Shown here piece after piece: positions 1 to 7,404 of a stretch of 15,075 nucleotides of DNA. The DNA lies in contig CAKVMF010000009.1 in NCBI GenBank assembly GCA_934771675.1, positions 1 to 15,075 of the forward strand. The letters are read 5' to 3'. The DNA is from an uncultured Clostridia bacterium. Lineage in GTDB: Bacteria > Bacillota > Clostridia > Christensenellales > UBA1242. Made by a program: the position numbers and the translations under genes. Position 1 is the first letter of the stretch. Each line of letters begins with the position of its first letter. The notes beneath the pieces are model-generated. The model had not been told where the DNA came from and ran no database searches. It worked only from the letters and a program-made list of their open reading frames with translations.

Positions 1-2073
1 AGCCAAACCATATTCGCTGATACCATAAATAATACCAAAATTTACAACCTTTGCCATTCTTCTCATTTCTTTTGTAACCATATCTTCAGTTACGCCAAAA
101 ACAGTGCATGCAGTTTTTGTGTGAATATCTTCATTGTGATTAAACGCATCAACAAAAACCTTGTCACCTGAAAGATGTGCAAGAAGTCTAAGTTCAATTT
201 GTGAGTAGTCTGCGTCAATCAAAATATTATCTTTTGAAGAAGCCACAAACATTGACCTAATTTCTCTACTCTCTTCAGATCTAATTGGAATATTTTGAAG
301 GTTTGGTTCAATTGATGACAACCTTCCAGTTGTTGTGAAAGTTTGCTTGAAATAAGTATGAACAAAATTATCTTTATCAAGATGTGGATAAAGTCCATCA
401 ATATATGTACTTAAAAACTTTGCAACCTTTCTATATCTCAAAATCAAAACAACAATATCATGCTCACCCTTAATTTCTTCCAAAGATTCTGCATTTGTTG
501 ACTGTTTCTTTTTGTGTGGCAAATTCAATTTTTCATATAAAATATGTGCAAGTTGCTTTGGCGAATTTATGTTAAATTCTTCCCCCGCAAGCTTGTAAAT
601 ATCGCCAGACAATTTGTCAAGTTCAAGTTGATACTTTTGCTTTAATGACATCAATATTTCAGTATCAATTCTAAATCCCGCATTCTCCATCGAAAACAAA
701 ACTTTCGTTAATGGCAATTCAACCGAATTATATAAAAATTCCAAATTTTCATCTTTAATTTTTTTGGAATATTCACTTTCAAAGTCTATCATTTTGCTAG
801 CAATGAATTTTATATCATCATCAAAAAACACATCTTTAACGCTGTCAACAGGAACCCCGTCAACCAAATATTTTGCAACTGAACAATCAAAATAATTGTT
901 AAGCTCAATGCCAAATTTTTTCAAGTAATACATATCTTGCTTTGAATCAAAACAAATTTTAAAAACTTTTTCCGACTCAAAAAATCTTTTGAACTCATCA
1001 AAAAAAGCATTTTCATTAATACCTTTTGATATCAAATCATCCACTGTTGAAACAACAATTTCACCTAAGCCAAATGAAAGATGAATCGCATCATTTTTGA
1101 AAAAAACAGCAAATTTATTATGTTTTTCAACCATTTTTACAATATTTTGCAGTTTTTCATTATTATCACAATTTATTTCATCAAAAACTTCTTCACTTTT
1201 TTCGCCCAGAGTCATATCAAAATTATTCTGATTTTTAACAAGAGTTTTAAACTCATAGTATTTAAAAAAGTCAAAAACGGCTGATGAAAATGGATACTCA
1301 AATTCCAAGTCTTTTAATGATAAATCAATCTCACCTTTCGTAACAATAGTTGCCAATTTTTTTGAAAGATAAGCCATCTCTTTTCCATCTTCAAGCTTTT
1401 CTTTAACCTTTCCTGAAATCTCATCAATGTGAGCATACACACCATCAAGGTCACCATACTTTGTTATAAGGTCAGTTGCAGTTTTTGGTCCAACACCAGC
1501 AACCCCAGGAATATTATCAGATGTATCCCCTTGAAGTGCCTTCAAATCAATAAACTGACTAGGCGTTACTCCATACTCATTTTTCAATTCTTTTGGATCG
1601 ATTATCTTAACATCACTTGTTCCTTTTTTTGTAAAATAAACTGAAGTTGAATCATCAACCAATTGAAAAGAATCTCTATCTCCAGTAACAATTATTGTTT
1701 CTGTGTCCAAAAACTTTTTTGAAATAATTCCAATTATATCATCGCCTTCCAACCCTTCTTTTTCCGCCGTTTGAATATCCATAAGTTTTAGCATTTTCTT
1801 CAATGGTTCAATTTGGCTTCGGAGTTCATCAGGCATTGGTTTTCTTGTTACCTTGTATTCACTATAAAGTTCATTTCTGAAAGTTTTTTTGGAAGCATCA
1901 AAAGCAACAACCATATACTTTGGTTTTATGTTTTGAATTATATTTAAAATTTGAATCGCAAATCCATACACAGCGTTTGAATACTCTCCACGAGAATTTG
2001 TTAACAATGGAAGAGCATAAAATGATCTGTAAAAAATACTGTTGCCATCAATAACAACCAACTTGTTAGACAT
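1..2073 (-). CDS. polA: DNA polymerase I, 3' end cut off by the window edge
   Basis: PolA fills gaps during repair and removes RNA primers from Okazaki fragments. The frame is open from the ATG at 2073 to base 1, giving 691 residues of a protein that usually has about 880; the missing part includes polymerase motif C. Residues 1-290 are the 5'-3' exonuclease/flap domain, with D9, the KTFRNELYSEYK block (63-74), GDD (110-112), TGDRDSFQLV (130-139) and GDTSDNIPGVAGVGPKTA (182-199). The polymerase domain shows TTGRLSS (581-587), EPNLQNIP (589-596), motif A with D622 in ADYSQIEL and motif B with K675 and Y683. The middle domain (about 315-450) lacks the DxE pair and the YxxxD motif of the proofreading exonuclease, so editing is probably absent, as in many Bacillota and Taq PolA proteins. 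The start is supported by AGGTGG a few bases upstream. Identity is certain. Confidence 0.97.
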   Translation of the reverse strand, partial: MSNKLVVIDGNSIFYRSFYALPLLTNSRGEYSNAVYGFAIQILNIIQNIKPKYMVVAFDASKKTFRNELYSEYKVTRKPMPDELRSQIEPLKKMLKLMDIQTAEKEGLEGDDIIGIISKKFLDTETIIVTGDRDSFQLVDDSTSVYFTKKGTSDVKIIDPKELKNEYGVTPSQFIDLKALQGDTSDNIPGVAGVGPKTATDLITKYGDLDGVYAHIDEISGKVKEKLEDGKEMAYLSKKLATIVTKGEIDLSLKDLEFEYPFSSAVFDFFKYYEFKTLVKNQNNFDMTLGEKSEEVFDEINCDNNEKLQNIVKMVEKHNKFAVFFKNDAIHLSFGLGEIVVSTVDDLISKGINENAFFDEFKRFFESEKVFKICFDSKQDMYYLKKFGIELNNYFDCSVAKYLVDGVPVDSVKDVFFDDDIKFIASKMIDFESEYSKKIKDENLEFLYNSVELPLTKVLFSMENAGFRIDTEILMSLKQKYQLELDKLSGDIYKLAGEEFNINSPKQLAHILYEKLNLPHKKKQSTNAESLEEIKGEHDIVVLILRYRKVAKFLSTYIDGLYPHLDKDNFVHTYFKQTFTTTGRLSSIEPNLQNIPIRSEESREIRSMFVASSKDNILIDADYSQIELRLLAHLSGDKVFVDAFNHNEDIHTKTACTVFGVTEDMVTKEMRRMAKVVNFGIIYGISEYGLA

Positions 2074-2107
2074 AGTCCACCTACCTATTTATAGTATAAC
2101 AATTTTG
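2074..2107 (-). promoter_or_regulatory. Ribosome binding site and possible promoter of polA
   Basis: Read on the minus strand, the bases before the polA ATG hold a good Shine-Dalgarno (GGTAGGTGG) and, further upstream, TATACTATAAAT, which could be a -10 element. No convincing -35 is seen: the upstream bases are a run of T with scattered A. A promoter is therefore only a suggestion; the ribosome binding site is clear. Confidence 0.35.
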
Positions 2108-2117
2108 ACATAAAAAT

Positions 2118-2152
2118 AAAAATAAAAAGAGATGTTTTCCCTTTTTATTTTT
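2118..2152 (-). terminator. AT-only hairpin between lipoprotein gene and polA
   Basis: Bases 2118-2129 (AAAAATAAAAAG) and 2141-2152 (CTTTTTATTTTT) are perfect inverted repeats around an 11-base loop. On the minus strand they lie just after the lipoprotein stop and are followed by more T-rich sequence. The stem has only one G-C pair, so it would be a weak terminator at best. Confidence 0.35.
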
Positions 2153-2158
2153 AGATAG

Positions 2159-2707
2159 TTATTCTTCAGTTCCAACAAGTGTTGCTTGAATTTTTATTGT
2201 GGCTTTGCTAGTTTCACCATCACTATATTTTGCTGTTATTGTATACTCTTTTGTTTCAGCTGAAAGTATCAAATTTGTATAAGCGTCTTCGCCATCATCA
2301 TTATCAAGCAAATCTGTTATTGAACCTACATAATTTTGAACACTTTTATCCGTTGAATAAACTTTTGTATTTTTGCCAACAATCTCAAATTCATCAATTG
2401 TTCTTTCCTTATCAAAAGTATACTTCAAAACAACAACATGTTTAACGGTTTTATCACCAAAAGCATTTTGTTGTTCAAGCGACATTTGTTCGATTGATCC
2501 AGTTACTCTAAACTCTCTTTCGTTTTGACTAATTGATGTTTGCTTTGAATTTTCAAAATTAATTTCACCAATTGTTGCAGTTGAAAGTTCAATCTTTTCA
2601 GCCATAGTTTCATTTGGACTTTTTGGTGCAGCCCCACCGCAAGAAACAAACACAAACATAGTCGCTGCCAAACATAATGTAATTAACAATTTATTAAAAT
2701 TTTTCAT
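2159..2707 (-). CDS. Lipoprotein of unknown function, paralogue of its upstream neighbour
   Basis: A 182-residue protein with a typical lipoprotein signal: positive start (MKNFNK), hydrophobic core at about 7-20, and a lipobox ending at C23 (FVSC). It should be exported, lipid-modified and held on the outer face of the membrane. The mature part has no recognised enzyme motif and looks rich in beta strands. The block GSIEQM...FGDKTVKHVVVLKYT (around 70-98) aligns with GSVEKL...FGIADDVDHVVAIKLT in the gene just upstream, so the two are paralogues. An internal Asp/Glu stretch (LLDNDDGEDAYTN) is absent from the other copy. GGAG stands before the ATG. The 53-base gap to the upstream copy has no terminator, so both are probably on one mRNA. 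Function unknown. Confidence 0.85.
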   Translation of the reverse strand: MKNFNKLLITLCLAATMFVFVSCGGAAPKSPNETMAEKIELSTATIGEINFENSKQTSISQNEREFRVTGSIEQMSLEQQNAFGDKTVKHVVVLKYTFDKERTIDEFEIVGKNTKVYSTDKSVQNYVGSITDLLDNDDGEDAYTNLILSAETKEYTITAKYSDGETSKATIKIQATLVGTEE

Positions 2708-2760
2708 AAATCACTCCATTTTTATTGAATTTTATCAAAAATTTATATTTTTTGCGATTT

Positions 2761-3246
2761 TTACTTCAATGTTAAGTTTTGATCAAAATTAACAACATAT
2801 ACTTTTTCTTCATCTTGAGCATTCCATTTCACTGTGATTGTTACAGTTTTTCCAGGCACTGCTTCAAGAATAATAAATGTATAATCTGAACCGTTTAAAT
2901 GTTCTGCATCATATGTTCTGTTCCCATTTGTTGAAATTTGAACTTCATCTTTGTTAACATTGCTGTTTATTGCAGTAAGCTTAATAGCCACAACATGATC
3001 AACATCGTCGGCAATTCCAAATTCTTTTTTCACTGATTCATTTTCAAGTTTCTCAACACTACCTGAAATATTGTAAGTGTTATTACCATCATCTGAAATT
3101 TTAACACCAATATTAGCAAAAGTATAAGTGTCGTGTATTCTGTCCCCTGCACCCATAAGTTCAATTGCTTTGCAACAGTTTCCATTGCACCCAACAAAAA
3201 CACCCATGCAAATAAAAATTAAAAATAAACTTAAAATTTTCTTCAT
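2761..3246 (-). CDS. Small lipoprotein of unknown function, paralogue of its downstream neighbour
   Basis: A 161-residue protein with signal MKKILSLFLIF, hydrophobic core to about residue 18, and a lipobox ending VGC with C20 as the lipidated cysteine. Directly after it lies CNGNCCK, three cysteines within five residues, which is unusual at a lipoprotein N-terminus. The mature domain (about 45-160) is the same type as in the downstream lipoprotein: a beta-rich region with GSVEKL, an acidic turn, then HVVAIKLT. The last strand region resembles a bacterial immunoglobulin-like or cadherin-like fold, but I see no diagnostic motif. It starts after AGGAG and follows a strong terminator, so it should be first in its transcript; I see no clear promoter. 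Function unknown. Confidence 0.85.
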   Translation of the reverse strand: MKKILSLFLIFICMGVFVGCNGNCCKAIELMGAGDRIHDTYTFANIGVKISDDGNNTYNISGSVEKLENESVKKEFGIADDVDHVVAIKLTAINSNVNKDEVQISTNGNRTYDAEHLNGSDYTFIILEAVPGKTVTITVKWNAQDEEKVYVVNFDQNLTLK

Positions 3247-3302
3247 AATTTTCTCCTACATTTATTATGGTTTGTGGGTTTAATTTTTATGTAAATTTTT
3301 TC

Positions 3303-3334
3303 AAAACAAAAAAGCACACACGCTCGTGTATGCT
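3303..3334 (-). terminator. Strong intrinsic terminator ending the floA-ppa operon
   Basis: On the minus strand AGCATACACG and CGTGTGTGCT form a stem of nine to ten pairs (one T-G wobble), immediately followed by TTTTTTGTTTT. It lies 15 bases after the stop of the 372-residue gene and upstream of the lipoprotein pair, so it separates the two units. Confidence 0.9.
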
Positions 3335-3349
3335 CTCATTCTCTTTTTT

Positions 3350-4468
3350 TTATTTTTGAAGTTCGTTTTCAGATTCACTATTTTGTTGTGCTTTATTAAA
3401 CACTTCCATTTTTCCATTTTTGATTTTAACAACAAAACTATCGCCATTAGCCTTAAGAGTGATAACCATATTTTTGTTATCATCCAGACCACATTCAGAC
3501 ATATATGGAGTTTTCATATCAATTGAATTAACTTCAAATTTTTGCGAATGTTCTTTTTCTGATTCATTTGTTTGTTTTTCACTTGCTTTCTCAACATTTG
3601 AAAACCCTTCATCTTCAATACCTTCAGCTCCAGCAATTTGTTCAAAATCATCAGCAACTGCAGGATAAACTTTTTTGTTTGATTTTACAAATTTTGAATT
3701 ATCAACCCCAAACAAATCCATTGAAATTTCAGCAAGTTCTCTTGTGTTTTTATAAACCATTTTAGAATTGCCAAGTTCAAAACCATCTGCAAGAGTTCTA
3801 GAAATTGAAAACAATTTAAATATCTTTTCAGTTTGTTCTCTGCTTCTATCACCATACTTGATAGCTTCATCAAGCATAAAGTTTTTAAGTTCTTCAGCTT
3901 TTTTGCCATCAACACCAATCAAACTAACATCAAAGTGTTTATCATCAATTTTTGCAACAACACCATTTTCATTGATTTCAGGCAAAATATAACTGATGCC
4001 TTCTTTTGATCTTTCACCCAAAAGACTTGCAATATCAAAAGGTCTAAATTCAGGAACAAATCCTTTTGCTTCATTTGCAAAGTTTACAACAAACTTAACA
4101 TCTTTAACAGCATTTTCTGTTTCATTTGCCATATAAACTTTTTGCATAAAAAGTTTATTTCCTGTCACTGCCTTGCCATTAAAAATCTTATCTAACCAAT
4201 TTGAGATACTATTTTTTTCACCATTTGAAGTTAAGTGTGTCAACGCTCTTTTGTAAATATTTGCAATTTGAGATTTATATGATTCTTTAACAATATCATA
4301 AATATCTGAATAATTCTTTTTGTATTCATTGAGTTCTTCAAGTGAACTTACATCAACCATTTCACCTGAAAAAGAATAAGTTCCATTTTCATTCAAAACA
4401 ATTTTAGGAAGTTTTACAGATCCTGTTTTGATCATATTTTTAATTTTTTTCTCATTTTTCAATAACAT
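3350..4468 (-). CDS. Soluble protein of unknown function downstream of ppa
   Basis: I do not recognise this 372-residue protein. The chosen ATG (4468) comes four bases after the ppa stop and has AAAGGA nine bases upstream, inside the end of ppa; a longer reading from 4522 would overlap ppa by 50 bases and lacks such a site. There is no signal peptide or membrane segment, so it should be cytoplasmic. It has an N-terminal beta-like stretch (PKIVLNENGTYSFSGEM), a charged helical middle (about 40-270), an acidic Ser/Glu/Lys linker (about 285-320, with EDEGFSNVEKASEKQTNESE) and a small C-terminal beta-like segment (MVITLKANGDSFVVKIKNGKMEV). The tight link to ppa and the shared terminator show co-transcription, but a shared function cannot be inferred. 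No catalytic motif is visible. Confidence 0.8.
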   Translation of the reverse strand: MLLKNEKKIKNMIKTGSVKLPKIVLNENGTYSFSGEMVDVSSLEELNEYKKNYSDIYDIVKESYKSQIANIYKRALTHLTSNGEKNSISNWLDKIFNGKAVTGNKLFMQKVYMANETENAVKDVKFVVNFANEAKGFVPEFRPFDIASLLGERSKEGISYILPEINENGVVAKIDDKHFDVSLIGVDGKKAEELKNFMLDEAIKYGDRSREQTEKIFKLFSISRTLADGFELGNSKMVYKNTRELAEISMDLFGVDNSKFVKSNKKVYPAVADDFEQIAGAEGIEDEGFSNVEKASEKQTNESEKEHSQKFEVNSIDMKTPYMSECGLDDNKNMVITLKANGDSFVVKIKNGKMEVFNKAQQNSESENELQK

Positions 4469-4472
4469 AATA

Positions 4473-5009
4473 TTAATCCTTTTTTCCAAAAGCATTATCA
4501 AACGCCTCAATACATTCATCAATAGTTTTTACAGCTTCATTTCTTCCACTTATACTTTCAATTCTAACAGGCTTGTTTTCAAGTTGTTTGTAAACTGTTA
4601 AGAAATGAATAAGTTCATCAAAAATATGTTTTGGAAGTTCCGTGATGTCTGTATAGCTATTATTTTGTGGATCGCCAAATGGAATAGCAATAATCTTTTG
4701 GTCAAGTTCATTTCCATCAATCATTTTTATAACACCGATTGGATAACATCTAACCAAACTCATTTTTTCAATTGGTTGGCTGCACATAACAAACACATCA
4801 AGAGGATCTCCGTCTTCACTAAGAGTTCTTGGAATAAATCCATAGTTCATCGGATAATAAGTTGCTGTAAACAACACTCTATCAAGAATAATAAGTGATG
4901 TTTCTTTATCAAGTTCATACTTGTTTTTTCCACCTTGTTCAATTTCAATGAAACTAACAAAATCTTCGCTCTTAATTCTTTCTTTATTAAAATCTTTCCA
5001 AATATTCAT
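4473..5009 (-). CDS. ppa: Inorganic pyrophosphatase, family I (soluble)
   Basis: The enzyme hydrolyses pyrophosphate to two phosphates in the cytoplasm and so pulls DNA, RNA and aminoacyl-tRNA synthesis forward. The 178 residues match the usual length of bacterial family I enzymes. The active-site set known from E. coli is present: E22, K30, E32, R44, Y56, the signature DGDPLDV with D66, D68 and D71, then D98, D103 and K105, and Y140-K141. No residue of that set appears lost. The start follows AGGAG at a good distance. It lies 51 bases after the membrane-anchored charged protein, with a possible own promoter in the gap, and four bases before the unknown 372-residue gene. Many Bacillota use the manganese-dependent family II enzyme instead, so family I here is notable. 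Identity is certain. Confidence 0.96.
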   Translation of the reverse strand: MNIWKDFNKERIKSEDFVSFIEIEQGGKNKYELDKETSLIILDRVLFTATYYPMNYGFIPRTLSEDGDPLDVFVMCSQPIEKMSLVRCYPIGVIKMIDGNELDQKIIAIPFGDPQNNSYTDITELPKHIFDELIHFLTVYKQLENKPVRIESISGRNEAVKTIDECIEAFDNAFGKKD

Positions 5010-5035
5010 AATCTTTCTCCTATATTAACCCAAAT

Positions 5036-5064
5036 AGTTTAGCACAAAACCATACACTCGTCAA
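5036..5064 (-). promoter_or_regulatory. Possible internal promoter for ppa
   Basis: On the minus strand TTGACG (overlapping the stop codon of the preceding gene) is 17 bases from TAAACT, a fair match to a housekeeping sigma promoter. Transcription would start close to the ppa ribosome binding site. It would let ppa be made independently of floA. Confidence 0.45.
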
Positions 5065-6053
5065 TGCTTTGATGAGCCTTTTCGCTTCATAACAGCCTGG
5101 CCAATCATTAAACTTCTTGCACTAATTCCTTTTGTTTCAAAATCTTCAACGTCAACGTTAGATTCATCATTGTCATCACTATCATGGTTTAACATAAATT
5201 TTGCAAGTTCTTCACGTCTTCTATTTTCAAGCCAAACCTTCATTGAATCATTATAATCAGATGCTGAATTTAACAACTTGTTAGGAGCATCATCATTATC
5301 AATCAAAATTTTCGCATCACTGTTCGCCAAAGTTTTTGAAGCTCTTTCATAAAGCGAATTTGAAAAATCTTCTCCAATATTCAAATGCCTGTCAACATTA
5401 ATATTCATGTAATCTTCTGAAATATGCGATTCAAACATATTTTCAAAATTATTTTCCTTAATACATCTTGAAAGTCTTTTTGATCTGTCAAAATGTCCAT
5501 GTTTTTTTAACTTTGCAATTTCTTCAACAACACATGGACCATCACCAGTATGAACGTGTTCATGAATAATTTCTTCATTGTTTTCATCAACCATTCCTTC
5601 TTGAACTGGTTCATTTTTAACAAGTTTTGAAACTGTTTTTGAAGTGTTCACAAATTGCATTTTTTTCAAAAGTTCTTCTTCAGAAATATCTGGCTCAACT
5701 TCTTTTGATTCTTCTTGTTTGTGTTTTGTTTCAACTCTTTCATAAACTTTTGAAATAATTGGCTGTTCTTTGATTTTTTTTAGCTTCTTTTGAATTGCAG
5801 ATTTCTTTCTTTTAAAAACAAGCTTCGGCGTATCATTTGACTCGGCAGTTTCATCACTCTTTTTTTCTGCTGCATCTGAATGATCATCCTTTTTCTCTTC
5901 AGATTTTTGAACAGATTCTTTTTTGTCATTTGCATCTTTTGTTTTCTTTTCTTTCTTTTTTGAAGACCCAAAAACAAATTTAGACAGCAAAAACATAGCA
6001 AAAAATGTTGCAAACATAATAAACATTGGATTTGTAACAATATCTATTAACAT
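5061..6053 (-). CDS. Membrane-anchored, highly charged protein encoded next to FloA
   Basis: A 330-residue protein of unknown function. Residues about 8-29 (PMFIMFATFFAMFLLSKFVFG) form one membrane segment, followed at once by Lys-rich sequence, so the bulk should face the cytoplasm. Residues 30-160 are a low-complexity Lys/Glu/Asp/Ser linker. Two more ordered regions follow: about 161-215 with HEHVHTGDGPC, HGH and RLSRC, three clusters of His and Cys that could bind a metal, and 220-330 with helical, acidic sequence ending in ISARSLMIGQAVMKRKG. It begins 12 bases after the floA stop, with AAAGGAG in that gap, so the pair is surely co-transcribed and translation may be coupled. Inference: it is a partner or client of FloA membrane microdomains. 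NfeD, the usual neighbour of FloA, is not seen here. Confidence 0.85.
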   Translation of the reverse strand: MLIDIVTNPMFIMFATFFAMFLLSKFVFGSSKKKEKKTKDANDKKESVQKSEEKKDDHSDAAEKKSDETAESNDTPKLVFKRKKSAIQKKLKKIKEQPIISKVYERVETKHKQEESKEVEPDISEEELLKKMQFVNTSKTVSKLVKNEPVQEGMVDENNEEIIHEHVHTGDGPCVVEEIAKLKKHGHFDRSKRLSRCIKENNFENMFESHISEDYMNINVDRHLNIGEDFSNSLYERASKTLANSDAKILIDNDDAPNKLLNSASDYNDSMKVWLENRRREELAKFMLNHDSDDNDESNVDVEDFETKGISARSLMIGQAVMKRKGSSKH

Positions 6054-6065
6054 TTTTCACTCCTT

Positions 6066-7238
6066 TTATTTATCATCATCAGTTGTTCCACGTTTTGCTG
6101 ATGCAAGACTAGCAAATCTTGCGGCAAGTGGATTCATTTGAGAACCATATGATGGTGTGCTTGCATAAGTTGCTCCGCCAAAACCTTGTGGTAAAGGTTT
6201 AGATTGCGAAGAAGCATCTTTTTTGCTGCTTAACTTTTCTGCTTTTTCTTCTTCAGCCTTGCTGAGTGAATTACGCATTGCAGTATCTGCTTGAATATTT
6301 TGCATTTCATAGTAATCATTAACTGAAATTTTTCCTGAAGACAATGCTTTGGCAAGTGCCTTTGGAACTTCAGCTTCAGCCTTAATAACTTCAGCTCTCA
6401 TTTCTTGAACACGAGCTTTCATTTCGTTTTCAGCAGCAATAGCCATACTCTTACGTTCCTCAGCCTTTGATTGAGCAATACGTTTTTCAGCTTCAGCCTT
6501 TGCAATATTAAGTTCAGCGTCAATATTTCTGCCAACATCAATATCGGCAATATCAAGTGAAGAAATATAATAAGCGGTTCCTCTATCAAGTCCTTTTTCA
6601 AGAACTGTTGACGAAATAAGTTCAGGACTTTCCAAAATCATTTTGTGAGAATCAGTTGAACCTACGGTTGTAACGATACCTTCACCAACACGCGCAATAA
6701 TTGTATCTTCACCAGCACCTGAAATTTGCATCAACATATTTGAAACAACTGTAACTTTTGCTTTAACAATAAGTTCAATACCGTCTTTTGCAACAGCAGA
6801 AATTTCAGGAGTCTCAATAATTTTTGGAACAACGGTATTGCGAACAGCTTCATAAACATCACGACCAGCAAGGTCAATTGCCTTTGCTTTTTGAACTGTC
6901 AAATCAATGTTTGCTGAAAATGCAGCAACCAAAGCTTTAACAACTTTTTCAACATTACCGCCAGCCATAAAGTGCGTTTCAAGTTCATCAACAGTAATTT
7001 TTAATCCCGCCTTTTTTGCTGTAATATAATTCAAAACAATAAGTTGTAAATCAACTTTACGAAGTTTCATACCAATAAGTTTTATCATTGAAATATGTGC
7101 AGATGAAACCAATGCACGGAACCATAACTTAAATGGAACCATAACCCACATAACAATAATCAGAGCAAGTAAAATCACCCCAATAATTGAAAGTGTAACA
7201 ATCCATCCCACACTTAAATTTGCACTTGCTAGAAACAT
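6066..7238 (-). CDS. floA: Flotillin-like protein FloA with C-terminal extension
   Basis: FloA organises functional membrane microdomains and affects membrane fluidity and secretion in Bacillus. The 390 residues show a membrane-inserted hairpin or anchor at about 12-35, the flotillin-like domain (about 40-240, with AKKAGLKITVDELETHFMAGG and KIIETPEISAVAKDGIEL), the conserved LDRGTAYYISSLDIADIDVGRNIDA stretch (217-241), and a coiled-coil rich in Ala, Glu and Lys (about 242-300). B. subtilis FloA ends near residue 331; here a tail of about 60 residues follows, first charged, then rich in Gly, Ser, Pro and Tyr (about 344-385). It has a perfect AGGAGG and its own promoter. It heads a probable operon with the anchored charged protein, ppa and an unknown gene. 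Confidence 0.95.
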   Translation of the reverse strand: MFLASANLSVGWIVTLSIIGVILLALIIVMWVMVPFKLWFRALVSSAHISMIKLIGMKLRKVDLQLIVLNYITAKKAGLKITVDELETHFMAGGNVEKVVKALVAAFSANIDLTVQKAKAIDLAGRDVYEAVRNTVVPKIIETPEISAVAKDGIELIVKAKVTVVSNMLMQISGAGEDTIIARVGEGIVTTVGSTDSHKMILESPELISSTVLEKGLDRGTAYYISSLDIADIDVGRNIDAELNIAKAEAEKRIAQSKAEERKSMAIAAENEMKARVQEMRAEVIKAEAEVPKALAKALSSGKISVNDYYEMQNIQADTAMRNSLSKAEEEKAEKLSSKKDASSQSKPLPQGFGGATYASTPSYGSQMNPLAARFASLASAKRGTTDDDK

Positions 7239-7262
7239 AAAATTTCCTCCTAAGTTATCATA

Positions 7263-7291
7263 ATTATATCATAACATATATTAAAAATCAA
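7263..7291 (-). promoter_or_regulatory. Promoter of the floA operon
   Basis: On the minus strand TTGATT is followed after 17 bases by a perfect TATAAT, a good housekeeping sigma promoter. Start of transcription would fall near 7256, giving a short leader with the AGGAGG site of floA. Confidence 0.75.
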
Positions 7292-7355
7292 TAGCGATTG
7301 AAAAAATAATTATAAAAATATAACATAATAGCAAACATAAAAAATTAATTTTTTG

Positions 7356-7389
7356 AAACAAAAAACGCAAAATTTTTGAGTTTTGCGTT
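7356..7389 (-). terminator. Terminator of the HExxH protein gene
   Basis: AACGCAAAA and TTTTGCGTT (7364-7372 and 7381-7389) form a nine-pair stem with an eight-base loop; on the minus strand TTTTGTTT follows. It sits 16 bases after the stop of the HExxH protein and before the floA promoter. Confidence 0.8.
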
Positions 7390-7404
7390 AAATATTGATA
7401 ATTA

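Noticed and set aside
1081..1644. Plus-strand open frames opposite polA
   Set aside because: Low-complexity Phe/Ile/Lys translations with no ribosome binding sites, opposite a clear homologue.
2101..2160. Direct repeats of TAAAAA as a possible repeat array
   Set aside because: Short AT-rich runs that form one hairpin arm; too few and too simple for an array.
4469..4522. Longer N-terminus for the unknown gene after ppa
   Set aside because: It would overlap ppa by 50 bases and lacks a ribosome binding site; the ATG at 4468 has AAAGGA nine bases upstream.
5780..6040. Second frame inside the charged FloA-neighbour gene
   Set aside because: A shadow of the Lys-rich linker; no ribosome binding site and extreme composition.
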